DNA of 64,000 bases from Vreelandella salicampi (GCF_013415105.1 NZ_JACCDF010000018.1:1-64000); one strand, 5' to 3'; shown: positions 16,011 to 28,296, counted from the stretch's first letter. Notes: generated by a model from the letters alone, not told the origin. Made by a program: numbers and translations.

Positions 16011-16041
16011 GCCCGCCAATTTTCTTTTGGCGGGCTTTTTT
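16011..16041 (+). terminator. Rho-independent terminator after the OmpA-like lipoprotein gene
   Basis: GCCCGCCAA (16011-16019) pairs with TTGGCGGGC (16027-16035), followed by six T residues. This is a textbook intrinsic terminator between the lipoprotein gene and rlmJ. Confidence 0.92.
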
Positions 16042-16071
16042 CTTTGTTTCTATCCGTCTTTTTAGGTTCAC

Positions 16072-16917
16072 ATGCTTTCTTATCAGCACGCCTACCATGC
16101 CGGTAATTTTGCCGATGTGCATAAACATTTGACGCTATTCGCCGTCATTGATTATTTATTACGTAAAAAATCGCCTGTTACATATATAGATACGCACGCT
16201 GGCCGTGGGTTGTATCCGCTGGCGGCAAAAGAGAGTCAGCGCTTGCTGGAGCATCGCGAAGGCGTTGAGCGGCTCTGGCAAGCCAAGCGCACCCTTAACG
16301 ACCCGCTTTTGCGCCAGTGGTGCGATGCCCTCACTTCTCTTCAACCGTCACCGGCAACGCTAACGCACTACCCGGGCTCGCCGTGGTGGCTACATCAGCG
16401 CTTGCGCGAACAAGATGCCCTGCAGCTTTTTGAGCTCCACCCCGGTGAGCACCGCTACTTAGAAGACCAAATGCTGAGTGAGAACACCACACGTACCTAC
16501 GGTGATGGCCTTGCTGGTTTAATGCAGCGCTTGCCCGTGGCGACCCCTAGGCTATGCGTGCTGATCGACCCCAGTTATGAACGCAAAGATGAGTATCAAG
16601 AGGTTACTGAGGCGGTGGAGCTGGCAATGAAAAAGGTGCGCCACGCGGTGGTGATGGTCTGGTACCCGCTGCTACCTGCAGGGCATCACCACACGTTGCT
16701 TGAGGGGCTTGCCGGCAGCGGTATACGTAAAATCTGGCGTAGCGAGCTCAGTCTTCGCTCACCTGGCGAACAGCGCCACGGTATGTATGGCAGCGGCATG
16801 CTGGTGATCAACCCGCCCTGGGGGCTGGATGAACGCCTTGCGGCGGCTATGCACGAGGTCACACCGCTTTTAGGGCCTTCTTGCTATTACCACGCCGAAT
16901 GGCTGGTGGGGGAGTAG
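16072..16917 (+). CDS. rlmJ: 23S rRNA (adenine-2030-N6)-methyltransferase RlmJ
   Basis: 281 residues, the usual size. The N-terminus MLSYQHAYHAGNFADVHKH is diagnostic for RlmJ (YhiR). YIDTHAGRGLYPL forms the SAM-binding region, and LIDPSYERKDEY carries the catalytic DPPY-like motif, here DPSY. The ribosome-binding site is weak (AGG, 6 nt upstream). Single gene, convergent with mnmE. Confidence 0.95.
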   Translation: MLSYQHAYHAGNFADVHKHLTLFAVIDYLLRKKSPVTYIDTHAGRGLYPLAAKESQRLLEHREGVERLWQAKRTLNDPLLRQWCDALTSLQPSPATLTHYPGSPWWLHQRLREQDALQLFELHPGEHRYLEDQMLSENTTRTYGDGLAGLMQRLPVATPRLCVLIDPSYERKDEYQEVTEAVELAMKKVRHAVVMVWYPLLPAGHHHTLLEGLAGSGIRKIWRSELSLRSPGEQRHGMYGSGMLVINPPWGLDERLAAAMHEVTPLLGPSCYYHAEWLVGE

Positions 16918-16937
16918 CCACACAGGGCCAAAGAGAA

Positions 16938-18308
16938 TTATTTGCCGATACAGAAACTGCCAAAAATCTCACCCAGGAGATCGTCGGCGCTAAATTCACC
17001 GGTAATTGCACCTAACGCTTGTTGCGCGTCGCGCAGGTCTTCGGCAAGGAGTTCACCGGCTCCGAAGCCGTCTAACTGCGTGCGGCCGGCTTCTAGCGCA
17101 GCGTGTGCGCGGTCGAGCGCATCCAAGTGTCGGCGCCGGGCGGAGAAGCGGCCTTCGGTGGTAGCGGAAAAGCCCATGATCTCTTTCAGGTGCGTTTTTA
17201 ATTTATCCACACCCTCACCGGTTTTTGCCGAGAGCCGCAGCGTCGGATGCGCTGTGGATACATCGATTTCGGCGGGTTCATGGCTGGTATCGATTTTGTT
17301 GCGCACCAGCGTCAGGCGCCCGCGATCCGGCAAGCGTTCGACAAATTCCGGCCAGATCGCCATTGGGTCGGTGGCATCTGTGGTGGATGCATCAACGAGC
17401 AGCAGCACGCGGTCAGCCTTTTCGATCTCCGCCCAAGCGCGGGCGACGCCGATTTTCTCTACCGCATCCGGCGTATCGCGCAGCCCTGCGGTATCAATAA
17501 TATGCAGCGGCATCCCGTCGATGTGAATATGCTCGCGCAGCACGTCGCGGGTGGTACCGGCAATATCAGTCACAATGGCGGTTTCCTGCTCGGTGAGCGC
17601 GTTTAACAGGCTTGATTTACCCGCGTTGGGGCGACCCGCGATCACCACGCTCATGCCCTCACGCATGAGCGCACCCTGGCCCGCGGCGGCGCGCACTTGG
17701 GTAAGCTCGCTTTCAACGCCATTGAGCATGTCGGCAACTTTGCCATCGGCCAGAAAATCGATCTCTTCTTCGGGAAAATCGATGGCTGCTTCCACGTAGA
17801 TGCGCAGCTCAATTAGCCGCTGCACCAGCGCGTGAACCCGCTGCGAGAATTCCCCCTGTAACGAGCGCACCGCGTTTTCTGCGGCAGAACGCGAGGTGGC
17901 GTCGATCAGATCCGCAATCGCCTCGGCTTGGGCAAGGTCGAGTTTGTCGTTCAAAAAGGCGCGCTCGGAGAACTCGCCGGGCCGCGCTAGGCGCGCGCCT
18001 AGCTGCACACAGCGCTCCAAGAGCAGATCCATGATCACCGGGCCGCCGTGCCCTTGTAGCTCAAGTACGTCTTCGCCGGTAAAGGAGTTCGGCCCGGCAA
18101 AAAAGAGCGCAATCCCCTCGTCGATAATGTCGTTTTTGCCGTTAAATGGCCCAAAGTGGGCGTAGCGCGGCCTGGGGCTGTGGCCGACAATCTCTTCGGC
18201 CAGTCGACGGCTATCAGGGCCTGAAAGGCGAATAATTCCGACCCCGCCGCGCCCGGGTGGGGTGGCAAGCGCGGCAATGGTGTCAGGGGTATAGAGTCGT
18301 TCTGCCAT
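16938..18308 (-). CDS. mnmE: tRNA modification GTPase MnmE
   Basis: 456 residues. With MnmG it makes the cmnm5 modification at U34 of certain tRNAs. The N-terminal folate-binding domain opens [22 protein letters not shown]. The inserted G domain has [28 protein letters not shown] and NKID, and the C-terminus ends FCIGK, with the invariant cysteine motif. The ATG at 18306-18308 is used because the conserved protein starts [12 protein letters not shown]; the open frame extends 48 codons further without conserved content. A GC-rich hairpin lies between it and yidC. Confidence 0.97.
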   Translation of the reverse strand: MAERLYTPDTIAALATPPGRGGVGIIRLSGPDSRRLAEEIVGHSPRPRYAHFGPFNGKNDIIDEGIALFFAGPNSFTGEDVLELQGHGGPVIMDLLLERCVQLGARLARPGEFSERAFLNDKLDLAQAEAIADLIDATSRSAAENAVRSLQGEFSQRVHALVQRLIELRIYVEAAIDFPEEEIDFLADGKVADMLNGVESELTQVRAAAGQGALMREGMSVVIAGRPNAGKSSLLNALTEQETAIVTDIAGTTRDVLREHIHIDGMPLHIIDTAGLRDTPDAVEKIGVARAWAEIEKADRVLLLVDASTTDATDPMAIWPEFVERLPDRGRLTLVRNKIDTSHEPAEIDVSTAHPTLRLSAKTGEGVDKLKTHLKEIMGFSATTEGRFSARRRHLDALDRAHAALEAGRTQLDGFGAGELLAEDLRDAQQALGAITGEFSADDLLGEIFGSFCIGK

Positions 18309-18360
18309 GGTGCTTCCCGTGTTTTTCGCTGTATTGTGATTTCCTTCGCCCTTAAACGCC

Positions 18361-18385
18361 AGACCCCCGCACAAGGCGGGGGTCT
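18361..18385 (-). other. GC-rich hairpin between yidC and mnmE
   Basis: AGACCCCCGC (18361-18370) pairs perfectly with GCGGGGGTCT (18376-18385) around ACAAG. On the minus strand the following bases are GGCGTTTAA, a poor U-tract, so termination after yidC would be partial at best. It may act as an attenuator or 3'-end stabiliser. Confidence 0.55.
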
Positions 18386-18408
18386 GATTCACGTAGCTAA
18401 GCGATTGG

Positions 18409-20097
18409 TTACTTGGTTCGCTTGCCTTTGCCGACGTTGGGGTCATTCTCAATCTGGCGCGTAATAAAGTATTGCTGCGCCACCGAGATAATGTTGTTCA
18501 CTACCCAGTAGATGACCAGCCCTGCCGGGAACCACAGGAAGAAGAAGGTGAAGATAATTGGCAGCATCTTCATAATCTTCGCCTGCATCGGGTCTGGCGG
18601 TGTCGGGTTGAGCAATTGCTGTACGAACATCGACGCACCCATCAGAATCGGCAGAATAAAGTACGGATCTTTCACCGACAGATCCTGAATCCAGAATATG
18701 AACGGCGCATGGCGCAGCTCAACCGATTCCAGCAGCATCCAGTAGAGGGCGATGAAGACCGGCATCTGTACCAGAATGGGGAGACAGCCGCCGAGCGGGT
18801 TGATCTTCTCCTTCTGGTAGAACTTCATCATCTCTTGCGACATTTTCTGACGATCATCGCCGTACTGCTCTTTGAGGCGCTGCATCTCCGGGCCGAGTTT
18901 GCGCATCCGCGCCATCGACTTGTACGCTTTGGCAGAGAGTGGGAAGAGCACAAGCTTGACCAGCACGGTCAGCAGCACGATCGACCAGCCCCAGTTACCC
19001 ACTACATCGTGGATCTTATCCAACAGCCAGAACAGCGGGTTGGCGATGAACCATAGCCAGCCGTAATCGACGGTAAGCTTGAGATTCGGTGCCACTTGCT
19101 CTAGGTAGTCTTGTACCTTGGGACCCATATAGAGCGTCGCGCCAAGCGTGGCTTCACCATCCGGTGAGATCTGCTGAATCGGGCCAGCAAACGCCGCTAC
19201 GTTGCGATTACGTGAATCGGTACTCGCATAATAGAGGTTCTGCTGATCTTGCGGCGGCGCCCAGGCTGAGACGAAATAGTGTTGAATCATTGCGACCCAG
19301 CCGCCTTCTGCCTCGCGGTTGGAAAATTCGCCGTTTTGGATCGTTTCGAAATCGACCTTTTCGTAGCGCTCTTCCGGCGTCGAATAGGCCGCCCCAAGAT
19401 AGGAATTCATACCGATCGCCACGCCGCTCGACGGGTCAGCGCTATTATCGCGTGCCAACTGGCCGATAAAGCGCGCGCTAACCGGCTCTTCGGTGTTGTT
19501 AGCGAGGTAATAGCTGACCTCAACTGCGTAACTTCCGCGCTCAAACGTCAACCGTTTGGTTACGTCAATGCCGTTGACATTGGCACTGAGATCCACCGTT
19601 ATCTCTTCTTCACCGTCATGCAGCACGTACTCTGTTTTTTCTGGCGAGTAGGCAATACGGCTTGCTTCATCATTAAGCTGAATGCCCGAGCGTGCGACAT
19701 AGCTGCGTGACTGGTTGTCGGAGAGCAATACGTAATTGCGCTCAGCATTGAGGCTTAATTTATGCTGCGGCAACGCGGCATAGAGGATATCGCCACCGTG
19801 AGGATCGATACGCACATCGAGTACGTCGGTAGTGACGGCAATAAAGTCGCGGCTGTCTGTTTCGCTTTCTTCAGCCGGCATGCTGTCGTCGATATCGCCC
19901 TGCTGAGTGCCACTTGAGGGCACGCTAAGGCCACCATCATCTTGCGTTTCTTCTGGGGTCGAGCCGTTACGCTGTACGATTTCGGTGGAAGAAGACGGCG
20001 TAGCAACCGGCTGACTATAGTCCTGACTCCATTGAACAACTAGGAGATAGGCCAAAATAGCCAATGGAATCAGTAGGATAAGTCGTTTTACGTCCAT
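18409..20097 (-). CDS. yidC: Membrane protein insertase YidC
   Basis: 562 residues. Inserts and folds inner-membrane proteins alone or with SecYEG. It has an N-terminal anchor ([14 protein letters not shown]), a large periplasmic domain, and the conserved C-terminal membrane region starting [16 protein letters not shown]. The cytoplasmic loop [25 protein letters not shown] is also present. A basic C-terminal tail (GKGKRTK) follows. In E. coli yidD lies between rnpA and yidC; here the 117-nt gap holds only a terminator-like hairpin. Confidence 0.97.
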   Translation of the reverse strand: MDVKRLILLIPLAILAYLLVVQWSQDYSQPVATPSSSTEIVQRNGSTPEETQDDGGLSVPSSGTQQGDIDDSMPAEESETDSRDFIAVTTDVLDVRIDPHGGDILYAALPQHKLSLNAERNYVLLSDNQSRSYVARSGIQLNDEASRIAYSPEKTEYVLHDGEEEITVDLSANVNGIDVTKRLTFERGSYAVEVSYYLANNTEEPVSARFIGQLARDNSADPSSGVAIGMNSYLGAAYSTPEERYEKVDFETIQNGEFSNREAEGGWVAMIQHYFVSAWAPPQDQQNLYYASTDSRNRNVAAFAGPIQQISPDGEATLGATLYMGPKVQDYLEQVAPNLKLTVDYGWLWFIANPLFWLLDKIHDVVGNWGWSIVLLTVLVKLVLFPLSAKAYKSMARMRKLGPEMQRLKEQYGDDRQKMSQEMMKFYQKEKINPLGGCLPILVQMPVFIALYWMLLESVELRHAPFIFWIQDLSVKDPYFILPILMGASMFVQQLLNPTPPDPMQAKIMKMLPIIFTFFFLWFPAGLVIYWVVNNIISVAQQYFITRQIENDPNVGKGKRTK

Positions 20098-20160
20098 GAG
20101 GGTTCTGCCCGCTGGGTGGTGAACATGCTAATGGCGCAGTGTGATTTTACTCGACATATG

Positions 20161-20188
20161 ACACACAAAAGCCTGCCAAGCGGCAGGC
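20161..20188 (-). terminator. Terminator between rnpA and yidC
   Basis: On the minus strand GCCTGCC pairs with GGCAGGC around a four-base loop (20171-20188), followed by TTTTGTGTGT (complement of 20161-20170). It is placed to end the rpmH-rnpA transcript, implying that yidC also has its own promoter in the next ~65 bp. Confidence 0.7.
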
Positions 20189-20214
20189 CGAGGTCGAGCG
20201 GTAAAACGTAGTCG

Positions 20215-20586
20215 TCAAGCGTCACGTTGCGCTTCGCGCTGCAGACGTTTCCACATGCCGTGTAGCTGGCGATGTAACGTTTCGTTGTCGAGATCATGAA
20301 CGCCTCGTCGTGCCAGAACCACGATATCAACCGCAGGTAGCTGGTGTTGGCGTAAGCGAATAGATTCCCGTACGAGCCGTTTGAAACGGTTGCGTTGCAC
20401 GGCAAGCTTCACATTTTTTTTGCTAACCACAAGCCCAAGCCGGGGATGCCCGAGGGTATTCCAGCGAGCTAGCGCCATCATACCTTTACCATGAACTTTT
20501 AGATCAGCGTGTTCGAAAACGTGACGGAAATCCCCGGGGCTGAGTAGTCGTAAGCACCGAGGATAGCCTTGACTGAGCACACGCAA
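20215..20586 (-). CDS. rnpA: Ribonuclease P protein component
   Basis: About 121-123 residues. Basic protein subunit of RNase P, which trims tRNA 5' ends. The RNR signature appears in SKKNVKLAVQRNRFKRLVRES, and RLLSPGDFRHVF matches the N-terminal region. The start is either TTG at 20584-20586 or GTG at 20578-20580; neither has an obvious Shine-Dalgarno, as expected for coupling to rpmH, which ends 7 nt upstream. The order rpmH-rnpA next to oriC is nearly universal. Confidence 0.95.
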   Translation of the reverse strand: MRVLSQGYPRCLRLLSPGDFRHVFEHADLKVHGKGMMALARWNTLGHPRLGLVVSKKNVKLAVQRNRFKRLVRESIRLRQHQLPAVDIVVLARRGVHDLDNETLHRQLHGMWKRLQREAQRDA

Positions 20587-20593
20587 TCCGAAA

Positions 20594-20728
20594 TCAGGCG
20601 CTCAGACGCTTGCGGCCTTTGGCACGACGGCGTGAGATTACAGCACGGCCGTTTTTGGTTGCCATACGAGCACGGAAGCCATGCGCGCGCTTGCGCTTTA
20701 GAACGCTGGGTTGAAAAGTGCGTTTCAT
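20594..20728 (-). CDS. rpmH: 50S ribosomal protein L34
   Basis: 44 residues, starting [18 protein letters not shown] and ending [12 protein letters not shown], an almost invariant sequence among gammaproteobacteria. The ATG is at 20726-20728 and the TGA at 20594-20596. It was read directly from the minus strand because it is too short for most ORF calls. It heads the rpmH-rnpA unit, diverging from dnaA across oriC. Confidence 0.98.
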   Translation of the reverse strand: MKRTFQPSVLKRKRAHGFRARMATKNGRAVISRRRAKGRKRLSA

Positions 20729-20829
20729 AACTCGTTATTCCCACGTGGTTTTTTGACGGAATGTCGATTTTAAGAGGCCCAAACCAGCAAGGCACTGGCA
20801 TAGGGAGATCCAATTCAAGACCGGAAATT

Positions 20830-21252
20830 GTAGAGCCTTACCGCGATAGGTGCAATTTTTTTGTCGAGCTACCGTGATGGCCGTACCTGCCGCTATGCTC
20901 CATTCTGCTCAAGGTGACACAACATTAACAATAATAGTATTACTTAAATGATGTTGTTATTAATAGTGGGGATACAATTTGTGGATAAGTGTTTTAAATC
21001 GTTTATTAACAGGTAGATAAACATTTTAAAAATGTGTGGATAAGCGGTTATTTAGCAGGGGGTTCGCTGTGGGGAAACGGTGCAAAAGCGAGGATAAATC
21101 GCCCATGCTAACAAGCGTGCCATGCTTATCCTCGGGCTGTTCGTAACTTGGTAAGAGGGTTATCCACAGAAAATATTTAGCCGTACGCTGTGTGGATAAC
21201 TGGCTTTTGGGGCGCTACAATATCCGGCCGTTTTCAACCGAAGGTGAGTTGA
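20830..21252. other. oriC: Chromosomal replication origin oriC
   Basis: Intergenic region between divergent rpmH and dnaA, with no gene. Four perfect DnaA boxes of the TTATCCACA type are visible: reverse orientation at 20980-20988, 21035-21043 and 21191-21199, and forward at 21160-21168. A very AT-rich stretch at about 20920-20980 (TTAACAATAATAGTATTA and onward) is a candidate unwinding element. Part of the region also holds the rpmH and dnaA promoters, and the boxes near 21160-21199 could mediate dnaA autoregulation. The rpmH/dnaA setting is the conserved origin site in Pseudomonas-like gammaproteobacteria. Function is inferred, not shown. Confidence 0.85.
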
Positions 21253-22719
21253 GTGTCTCTCGCGCTATGGCAACAGTGTCTGGACTATCTGCAGGACGAA
21301 CTGAATTCACAGCAGTTCAATACCTGGATACGTCCCCTTCAAGCAGAGGAGGGGGAGTCCAACGAGCTGCGCTTGTTAGCGCCTAATCGCTTTGTGCGCG
21401 ACTGGGTGAGCGACAAGTACGCCAAGCGTATCAGCGAGCTGATTCGGGAGCTTGCACCGACCAAGCCGCCAAAAGTGAGCTTGACGGTAGGAAGCCGCCG
21501 CGTTGCCGCGGCACCGCCCCAGCCGCGTGAGCTTGGCAACCCGGTTTCCGCATCGCCGGCAAAACCGGCGGCACCGGCAGTGAGTACGCCCCCCCGTGGC
21601 GATATCGCCGATGAGCGCGAGATTGATCAGCTGCGCGAAGAACAGGCGTCAAAGCGGCCTAAGGAGCGTCAGGTTCAGGTGGAAGGGGGGCTGAAACACA
21701 ATAGCGGCTTGAACCCTAATTTTACTTTCGACACCTTTGTGGAAGGTAAATCAAACCAACTGGCGAGAGCTGCTTCGCGCCAAGTGTCAGAAAACCCCGG
21801 TGGGGCATACAACCCACTTTTCTTATACGGTGGAGTGGGGCTAGGTAAAACTCACTTAATGCACGCGGTAGGCAATGCGCTGGCGACCCGGCGTGAGAAT
21901 GCGCAGGTGGTATATTTGCACTCAGAGCGCTTCGTTGCCGATATGGTGAAAGCCCTCCAATTGAATGCGATTAACGACTTTAAACGCTTTTATCGTAGCG
22001 TGGATGCGTTACTGATTGATGATATTCAGTTTTTCGCCGGCAAAGAGCGCTCTCAAGAGGAATTTTTCCACACCTTCAACGCGCTGTTAGAAGGCGGGCA
22101 GCAGATGATTCTGACCTCTGACCGCTACCCTAAAGAGATTAGTGGCGTCGAAGAGCGCTTGAAGTCTCGCTTTGGTTGGGGGTTAACCGTTGCCATTGAA
22201 CCACCGGAGCTTGAGACGCGCGTGGCCATTTTGATGAAAAAGGCCGAACAGACCAAAGTGGATTTGCCTCATGATGCGGCCTTCTTCATTGCCCAAAAGA
22301 TTCGTTCCAACGTGCGCGAGTTAGAAGGTGCGTTAAAGAAAGTGATTGCTGACTCCCACTTCATGGGCAAACCAATCACTCAGGATTTTATCCGCGAGTC
22401 GCTAAAAGATTTGCTCGCGTTACAAGACAAACAGGTCGGCGTGGACAATATTCAGCGTACCGTGGCTGAGTATTACAAAATCAAAATTGCAGATTTGCTC
22501 TCCAAACGGCGTTCGCGTTCGGTTGCCCGCCCTCGGCAAGTGGCGATGGCGTTGGCCAAAGAGCTCACTAACCACAGCCTGCCGGAAATTGGCGATGCTT
22601 TCGGGGGGCGGGATCACACGACAGTATTGCACGCTTGCCGTAAGGTAAAAGCCTTGCAAGAAGAGAGTGCGGATATTCGTGAAGATTACAAGAATCTGTT
22701 GCGTTTACTGACCAGCTAA
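21253..22719 (+). CDS. dnaA: Chromosomal replication initiator DnaA
   Basis: 488 residues starting at GTG 21253 (AAGGTGAG lies upstream). Domain I covers about 1-80 ([23 protein letters not shown]), domain II is a variable linker to ~150, and domain III is the AAA+ core with Walker A GGVGLGKT at 193-200 and [11 protein letters not shown] as Walker B. Domain IV binds DnaA boxes with [14 protein letters not shown] near the end. It is preceded by oriC and followed 54 nt later by dnaN. Confidence 0.98.
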   Translation: MSLALWQQCLDYLQDELNSQQFNTWIRPLQAEEGESNELRLLAPNRFVRDWVSDKYAKRISELIRELAPTKPPKVSLTVGSRRVAAAPPQPRELGNPVSASPAKPAAPAVSTPPRGDIADEREIDQLREEQASKRPKERQVQVEGGLKHNSGLNPNFTFDTFVEGKSNQLARAASRQVSENPGGAYNPLFLYGGVGLGKTHLMHAVGNALATRRENAQVVYLHSERFVADMVKALQLNAINDFKRFYRSVDALLIDDIQFFAGKERSQEEFFHTFNALLEGGQQMILTSDRYPKEISGVEERLKSRFGWGLTVAIEPPELETRVAILMKKAEQTKVDLPHDAAFFIAQKIRSNVRELEGALKKVIADSHFMGKPITQDFIRESLKDLLALQDKQVGVDNIQRTVAEYYKIKIADLLSKRRSRSVARPRQVAMALAKELTNHSLPEIGDAFGGRDHTTVLHACRKVKALQEESADIREDYKNLLRLLTS

Positions 22720-22773
22720 TCACCGACTTAAACTGTTATCTATAAACGTGTCACCGACTATTTTGGAGCGCCG

Positions 22774-23877
22774 ATGAACTTTTCCATTTCCCGTGAGGCA
22801 CTGCTGCGTCCGCTAACGCTGGTGGCCGGCGTGGTCGAGCGCCGGCAAACGCTTCCCGTGCTCTCTAACGTGCTGATCGAAATCGAAAGCGACCAGGTTG
22901 CCCTTACCGGTACGGATTTAGAAGTTGAGCTAGTGGGGCGTACGGTGGCTAGCCACGTTGAGCAGGAAGGGTCAGCGACCGTACCGGCACGTAAGCTGAT
23001 GGACATTTGTAAATCGCTGCCGGAGCAGGCCGAGATTCAGCTTGCGGTCGAAGATGGGCGTGCGGTGCTGCGCAGTGGTCGCTCACGTTTTACGCTTTCG
23101 ACGTTGCCAGTAGCGGAATTTCCTAATATCGAGGATAACGAAGGTAGCCAAGAGCTAAGCGTTCCGCGGGGGACGCTTAAGCATCTGATTGAGTCGACGT
23201 CTTTCGCTATGGCGCAGCAGGATGTGCGCTACTACCTCAACGGCATGCTGCTGGAAATCCAAAGCAATTTATTACGCGCTGTGGCCACCGATGGTCACCG
23301 TCTTTCGATGTGTTCGCGCCCGGTGGATGTGACCGTTGAGCAGCCACACAAGCTGATAGTGCCGCGCAAAGGGATCCTTGAACTTGCACGCCTCCTAGAC
23401 GATAGCGACGAGCCAGTGAGCTTAACGCTGGGTTCTACGCATATCCGCGCGCATACCGGCGATTTTACCTTTACGTCCAAGCTAATCGACGGAAAATTTC
23501 CGGATTACGAACGTGTTGTACCGCGTAACGGCGATAAGGTGTTATTGGCAGAACGTGCCGCATTACGCCAAGTGTTGTCGCGCACGGCGATTCTGTCTAA
23601 CGAAAAATACCGCGGTGTACGGCTTTATTTAGAGCCTGGCAACTTAAAAGTGATGGCCAATAATCCTGAGCAGGAAGAAGCCGAGGAAAACATTGCCGTT
23701 GAATATAACGGCCCCTCGATGGAGATTGGTTTTAACGTGGGCTACCTCGTTGATGTGCTGACGGTGCTTGATGAAGAACGCATGCAAATGACGCTTGCTG
23801 ATCCCAACAGTAGTGCGCTAATGGAAGAACCGGGCGGGGGTGATGCGTTGTACGTTGTGATGCCCATGCGGTTATAA
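22774..23877 (+). CDS. dnaN: DNA polymerase III beta sliding clamp
   Basis: 367 residues, standard for the clamp. Opens MNFSISREALLRPLTLVAGVVERRQTLPVL and ends YVVMPMRL, the conserved C-terminal residues that line the partner-binding pocket. The start has GGAG 6 nt upstream. A hairpin at 23921-23953 lies between it and recF. Confidence 0.98.
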   Translation: MNFSISREALLRPLTLVAGVVERRQTLPVLSNVLIEIESDQVALTGTDLEVELVGRTVASHVEQEGSATVPARKLMDICKSLPEQAEIQLAVEDGRAVLRSGRSRFTLSTLPVAEFPNIEDNEGSQELSVPRGTLKHLIESTSFAMAQQDVRYYLNGMLLEIQSNLLRAVATDGHRLSMCSRPVDVTVEQPHKLIVPRKGILELARLLDDSDEPVSLTLGSTHIRAHTGDFTFTSKLIDGKFPDYERVVPRNGDKVLLAERAALRQVLSRTAILSNEKYRGVRLYLEPGNLKVMANNPEQEEAEENIAVEYNGPSMEIGFNVGYLVDVLTVLDEERMQMTLADPNSSALMEEPGGGDALYVVMPMRL

Positions 23878-23920
23878 ACACTCAACTCATTAGCGTGATG
23901 CTGAATTCGAAAATTGTCAT

Positions 23921-23957
23921 GGCGGTGTCTCTTGTGTCTGAAGGGGCACCGCCTTTG
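23921..23957 (+). terminator. Possible terminator/attenuator between dnaN and recF
   Basis: GGCGGTGTCTC at 23921 pairs with GGGGCACCGCC ending at 23953 (two G-U pairs, ~11-nt loop), followed by TTTGTGT. The weak U-run suggests partial termination, which would lower recF relative to dnaN. Confidence 0.5.
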
Positions 23958-23977
23958 TGTATTTATTGGCAGCGGCA

Positions 23978-25117
23978 ATGAGCATAGAGCAGTTAAATTT
24001 TCAGGGGCTGCGAAACCTTGCTCCCGTTACGATGACGCCTTGCACGCATATTAATGTCATTAGCGGTCTCAACGGTAGCGGCAAAACGAGCCTGCTTGAA
24101 GGCATTCATATTTTGGGGATGGGCCGTTCATTTAGAACGCGTCAGATCAAGCACGTGATTCAGCAAAATATGACGCAGATGACACTGTTTGGGCGTTTAG
24201 CCGGAGAACCATCGACGACACTTGGTGTGCGCCGTTTCCGTGACCAGCGTGAATTGGAGCTGCGCTTAAAAGGTAATAAAAATACGCGCCTGGCCGAGCT
24301 TGCGGAGGCACTGCCGCTTCAGCTGATTAACCCCGATGCGTTTCGATTGCTCGAAGGCTCGCCTGCGGGTCGGCGTGAATTTCTCGATTGGGGTGTGTTT
24401 CACGTGAAACACGACTTTCTAACGTTGTGGAAACGGGCACGTCGAGCGTTGAAACATCGGAATGCCCTTCTTAGGCGTGGTAGAATAGCCCCTTATGAGC
24501 TGGACGTTTGGGAGCATGAGCTGGCCAGTAGCGGTGAGCTGATGGATCAACAACGGCGCGAGTGGTTTAGCGCATTTTTACCCGTCTTCGAGGAAACGCT
24601 TTCGGCACTGCTGCCGATGAAAGGGCTAACGCTTCATTATGCACGCGGATGGGATAAAAAACGCGCTCTGGCCGATGTATTGGCATCAAGCCGCCCGACC
24701 GATCAGCAAATGGGGTTTACTCAGCAAGGTCCGCAGCGTGCGGACTTGCGGATCAAGATCCACAAACAACCGGCGATTGAGGTGCTTTCCAGAGGTCAGC
24801 AGAAACTTGTTGTGAGTGCTTTGAAGCTTGCTCAAGGGCGATTTTTGGAAAGCAGCGTCAATCGGCACTGCGTGTATTTAATTGATGATTTGCCCGCTGA
24901 GCTTGATGAAAAGCATCGCCAGCGGTTTTGCGAACTTCTTGAATCGATGCAGTGCCAAGCCTTTATTACCAGCGTCGAACCGACCGCCTTAAATAACCGA
25001 TGGCTTTCTGGCACCGCGGTGCAAATGTTTCACGTGAAACATATTGAACAGGAAGACACATTGGCAGGAGAAAGCCTGTCAGCGCTCAGCCGACTGGTGA
25101 GCAATAGCACACCGTGA
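23978..25117 (+). CDS. recF: DNA replication and repair protein RecF
   Basis: 379 residues. SMC-like ATPase that helps load RecA at gaps. Walker A is SGLNGSGKTSLLEGI near residue 30, the signature motif lies in IEVLSRGQQKLVVSALKLAQ, and Walker B is CVYLIDDLPAELD. The ATG at 23978 is preferred because conserved sequence begins MSIEQLNF; a GTG at 23957 is in frame. Two perfect parS palindromes are built into the gene (24396-24411 and 25026-25041), each read as FHVKH in the protein. Confidence 0.96.
   Translation: MSIEQLNFQGLRNLAPVTMTPCTHINVISGLNGSGKTSLLEGIHILGMGRSFRTRQIKHVIQQNMTQMTLFGRLAGEPSTTLGVRRFRDQRELELRLKGNKNTRLAELAEALPLQLINPDAFRLLEGSPAGRREFLDWGVFHVKHDFLTLWKRARRALKHRNALLRRGRIAPYELDVWEHELASSGELMDQQRREWFSAFLPVFEETLSALLPMKGLTLHYARGWDKKRALADVLASSRPTDQQMGFTQQGPQRADLRIKIHKQPAIEVLSRGQQKLVVSALKLAQGRFLESSVNRHCVYLIDDLPAELDEKHRQRFCELLESMQCQAFITSVEPTALNNRWLSGTAVQMFHVKHIEQEDTLAGESLSALSRLVSNSTP
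24396..24411. promoter_or_regulatory. parS: parS site 1 (inside recF)
   Basis: TGTTTCACGTGAAACA, an exact match to the 16-bp ParB-binding palindrome conserved across bacteria; with flanks it is an 18-bp palindrome. It lies in recF codons reading VFHVKH. It is 3.2-3.5 kb from the DnaA boxes, as expected for origin-proximal parS. Confidence 0.95.
25026..25041. promoter_or_regulatory. parS: parS site 2 (3' end of recF)
   Basis: TGTTTCACGTGAAACA again, extended to an 18-bp palindrome with A/T flanks, in recF codons reading MFHVKH near the C-terminus. It is 614 bp from site 1. Confidence 0.95.
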
Positions 25118-25186
25118 CTCAGGGCTGACAACGGTGCCAGATAAACAGGCGATACGGACAAATAGACTTCACGATGGAGTGATTAG

Positions 25187-27610
<2,424 letters not shown>

Positions 27611-27622
27611 ACATTAGCTTAG

Positions 27623-27638
27623 TGTTTCACGTGAAACA
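27623..27638. promoter_or_regulatory. parS: parS site 3 (downstream of gyrB)
   Basis: TGTTTCACGTGAAACA, embedded in the 20-bp perfect palindrome AGTGTTTCACGTGAAACACT (27621-27640), 13 nt after the gyrB stop and before its terminator. Confidence 0.95.
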
Positions 27639-27652
27639 CTTGCGGTTGAAAC

Positions 27653-27690
27653 AACGGGTACATGGCTTCAGCTGTGTACCCGTTTATTTT
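27653..27690 (+). terminator. Rho-independent terminator of gyrB
   Basis: AACGGGTACA (27653-27662) pairs with TGTACCCGTT (27675-27684), then TATTTT. It ends just at the 3' end of the convergent gmhB gene. Confidence 0.85.
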
Positions 27691-28255
27691 AAGGAATAAG
27701 ATTTTCATAGATTAGCCAATCCGCAAAAGCGCCCAGATCATCGAATACCTGCGCTTTTTCCAAACCGATTCCCTTTGCTTCGGTTTTTTCACCTTTTCCT
27801 GTTCTGACCAATACGGAGTGACAGCCTACCGCTTCACCCGCCTGTAAATCGCGTAAGCTATCGCCCACCATCCAACTCCCTTCTAGGGTTTTGAGTCCGA
27901 GCTTTGTTTGGATGTTCTCAAGCAAACCTGGCAGTGGCTTGCGGCAATTACAGTTATCATCGGGACCATGGAGGCAGTAAGCGATATGAGCGATCTCCCC
28001 GCCTGCGCTGCAGACAAGCTCGTGTAAGCGTTTATGCATCGTTTCAAGCGTCTCTTCATCGTAATAGCCGCGCGCAATGCCTGATTGATTGGTTGCCACG
28101 GCAAGGGTATAGCCCGCTTGCGTTAACCGAGCAATGGCATCAATAGCGTTAGGGTAGGGAATCCATTCTGCGAGTGATTTGATATAGGCATCAGAATCTT
28201 GGTTGATGACACCGTCGCGGTCGAGAATGATCAAACGTTCGGGAAGTAGGGGCAT
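27689..28255 (-). CDS. gmhB: D-glycero-beta-D-manno-heptose-1,7-bisphosphate 7-phosphatase
   Basis: 188-residue HAD-family phosphatase. The nucleophile motif LDRDGVINQDSDAY is at residues 10-23, ATNQSGIARGYY follows, and a zinc-binding cysteine cluster is seen around HIAYCLHGPDDNCNCRKP. This is the GmhB type, which dephosphorylates heptose bisphosphate in LPS core synthesis. HldD and HldE in this window provide the other ADP-heptose steps. It lies upstream of glyQS in many gammaproteobacteria, as here. Confidence 0.93.
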   Translation of the reverse strand: MPLLPERLIILDRDGVINQDSDAYIKSLAEWIPYPNAIDAIARLTQAGYTLAVATNQSGIARGYYDEETLETMHKRLHELVCSAGGEIAHIAYCLHGPDDNCNCRKPLPGLLENIQTKLGLKTLEGSWMVGDSLRDLQAGEAVGCHSVLVRTGKGEKTEAKGIGLEKAQVFDDLGAFADWLIYENLIP

Positions 28256-28296
28256 AGAGATTCTCGGACAATCAAGTAACGTCAGTCAATTATATA

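Noticed and set aside
18361-18385. Hairpin after yidC as a full intrinsic terminator
   Set aside because: The stem is strong but there is no proper U-tract on the minus strand, so it was listed only as a hairpin.
20088-20405. Minus-strand ORF between rnpA and yidC as a possible yidD
   Set aside because: The translation lacks YidD features and mostly overlaps rnpA in another frame; it is a shadow.
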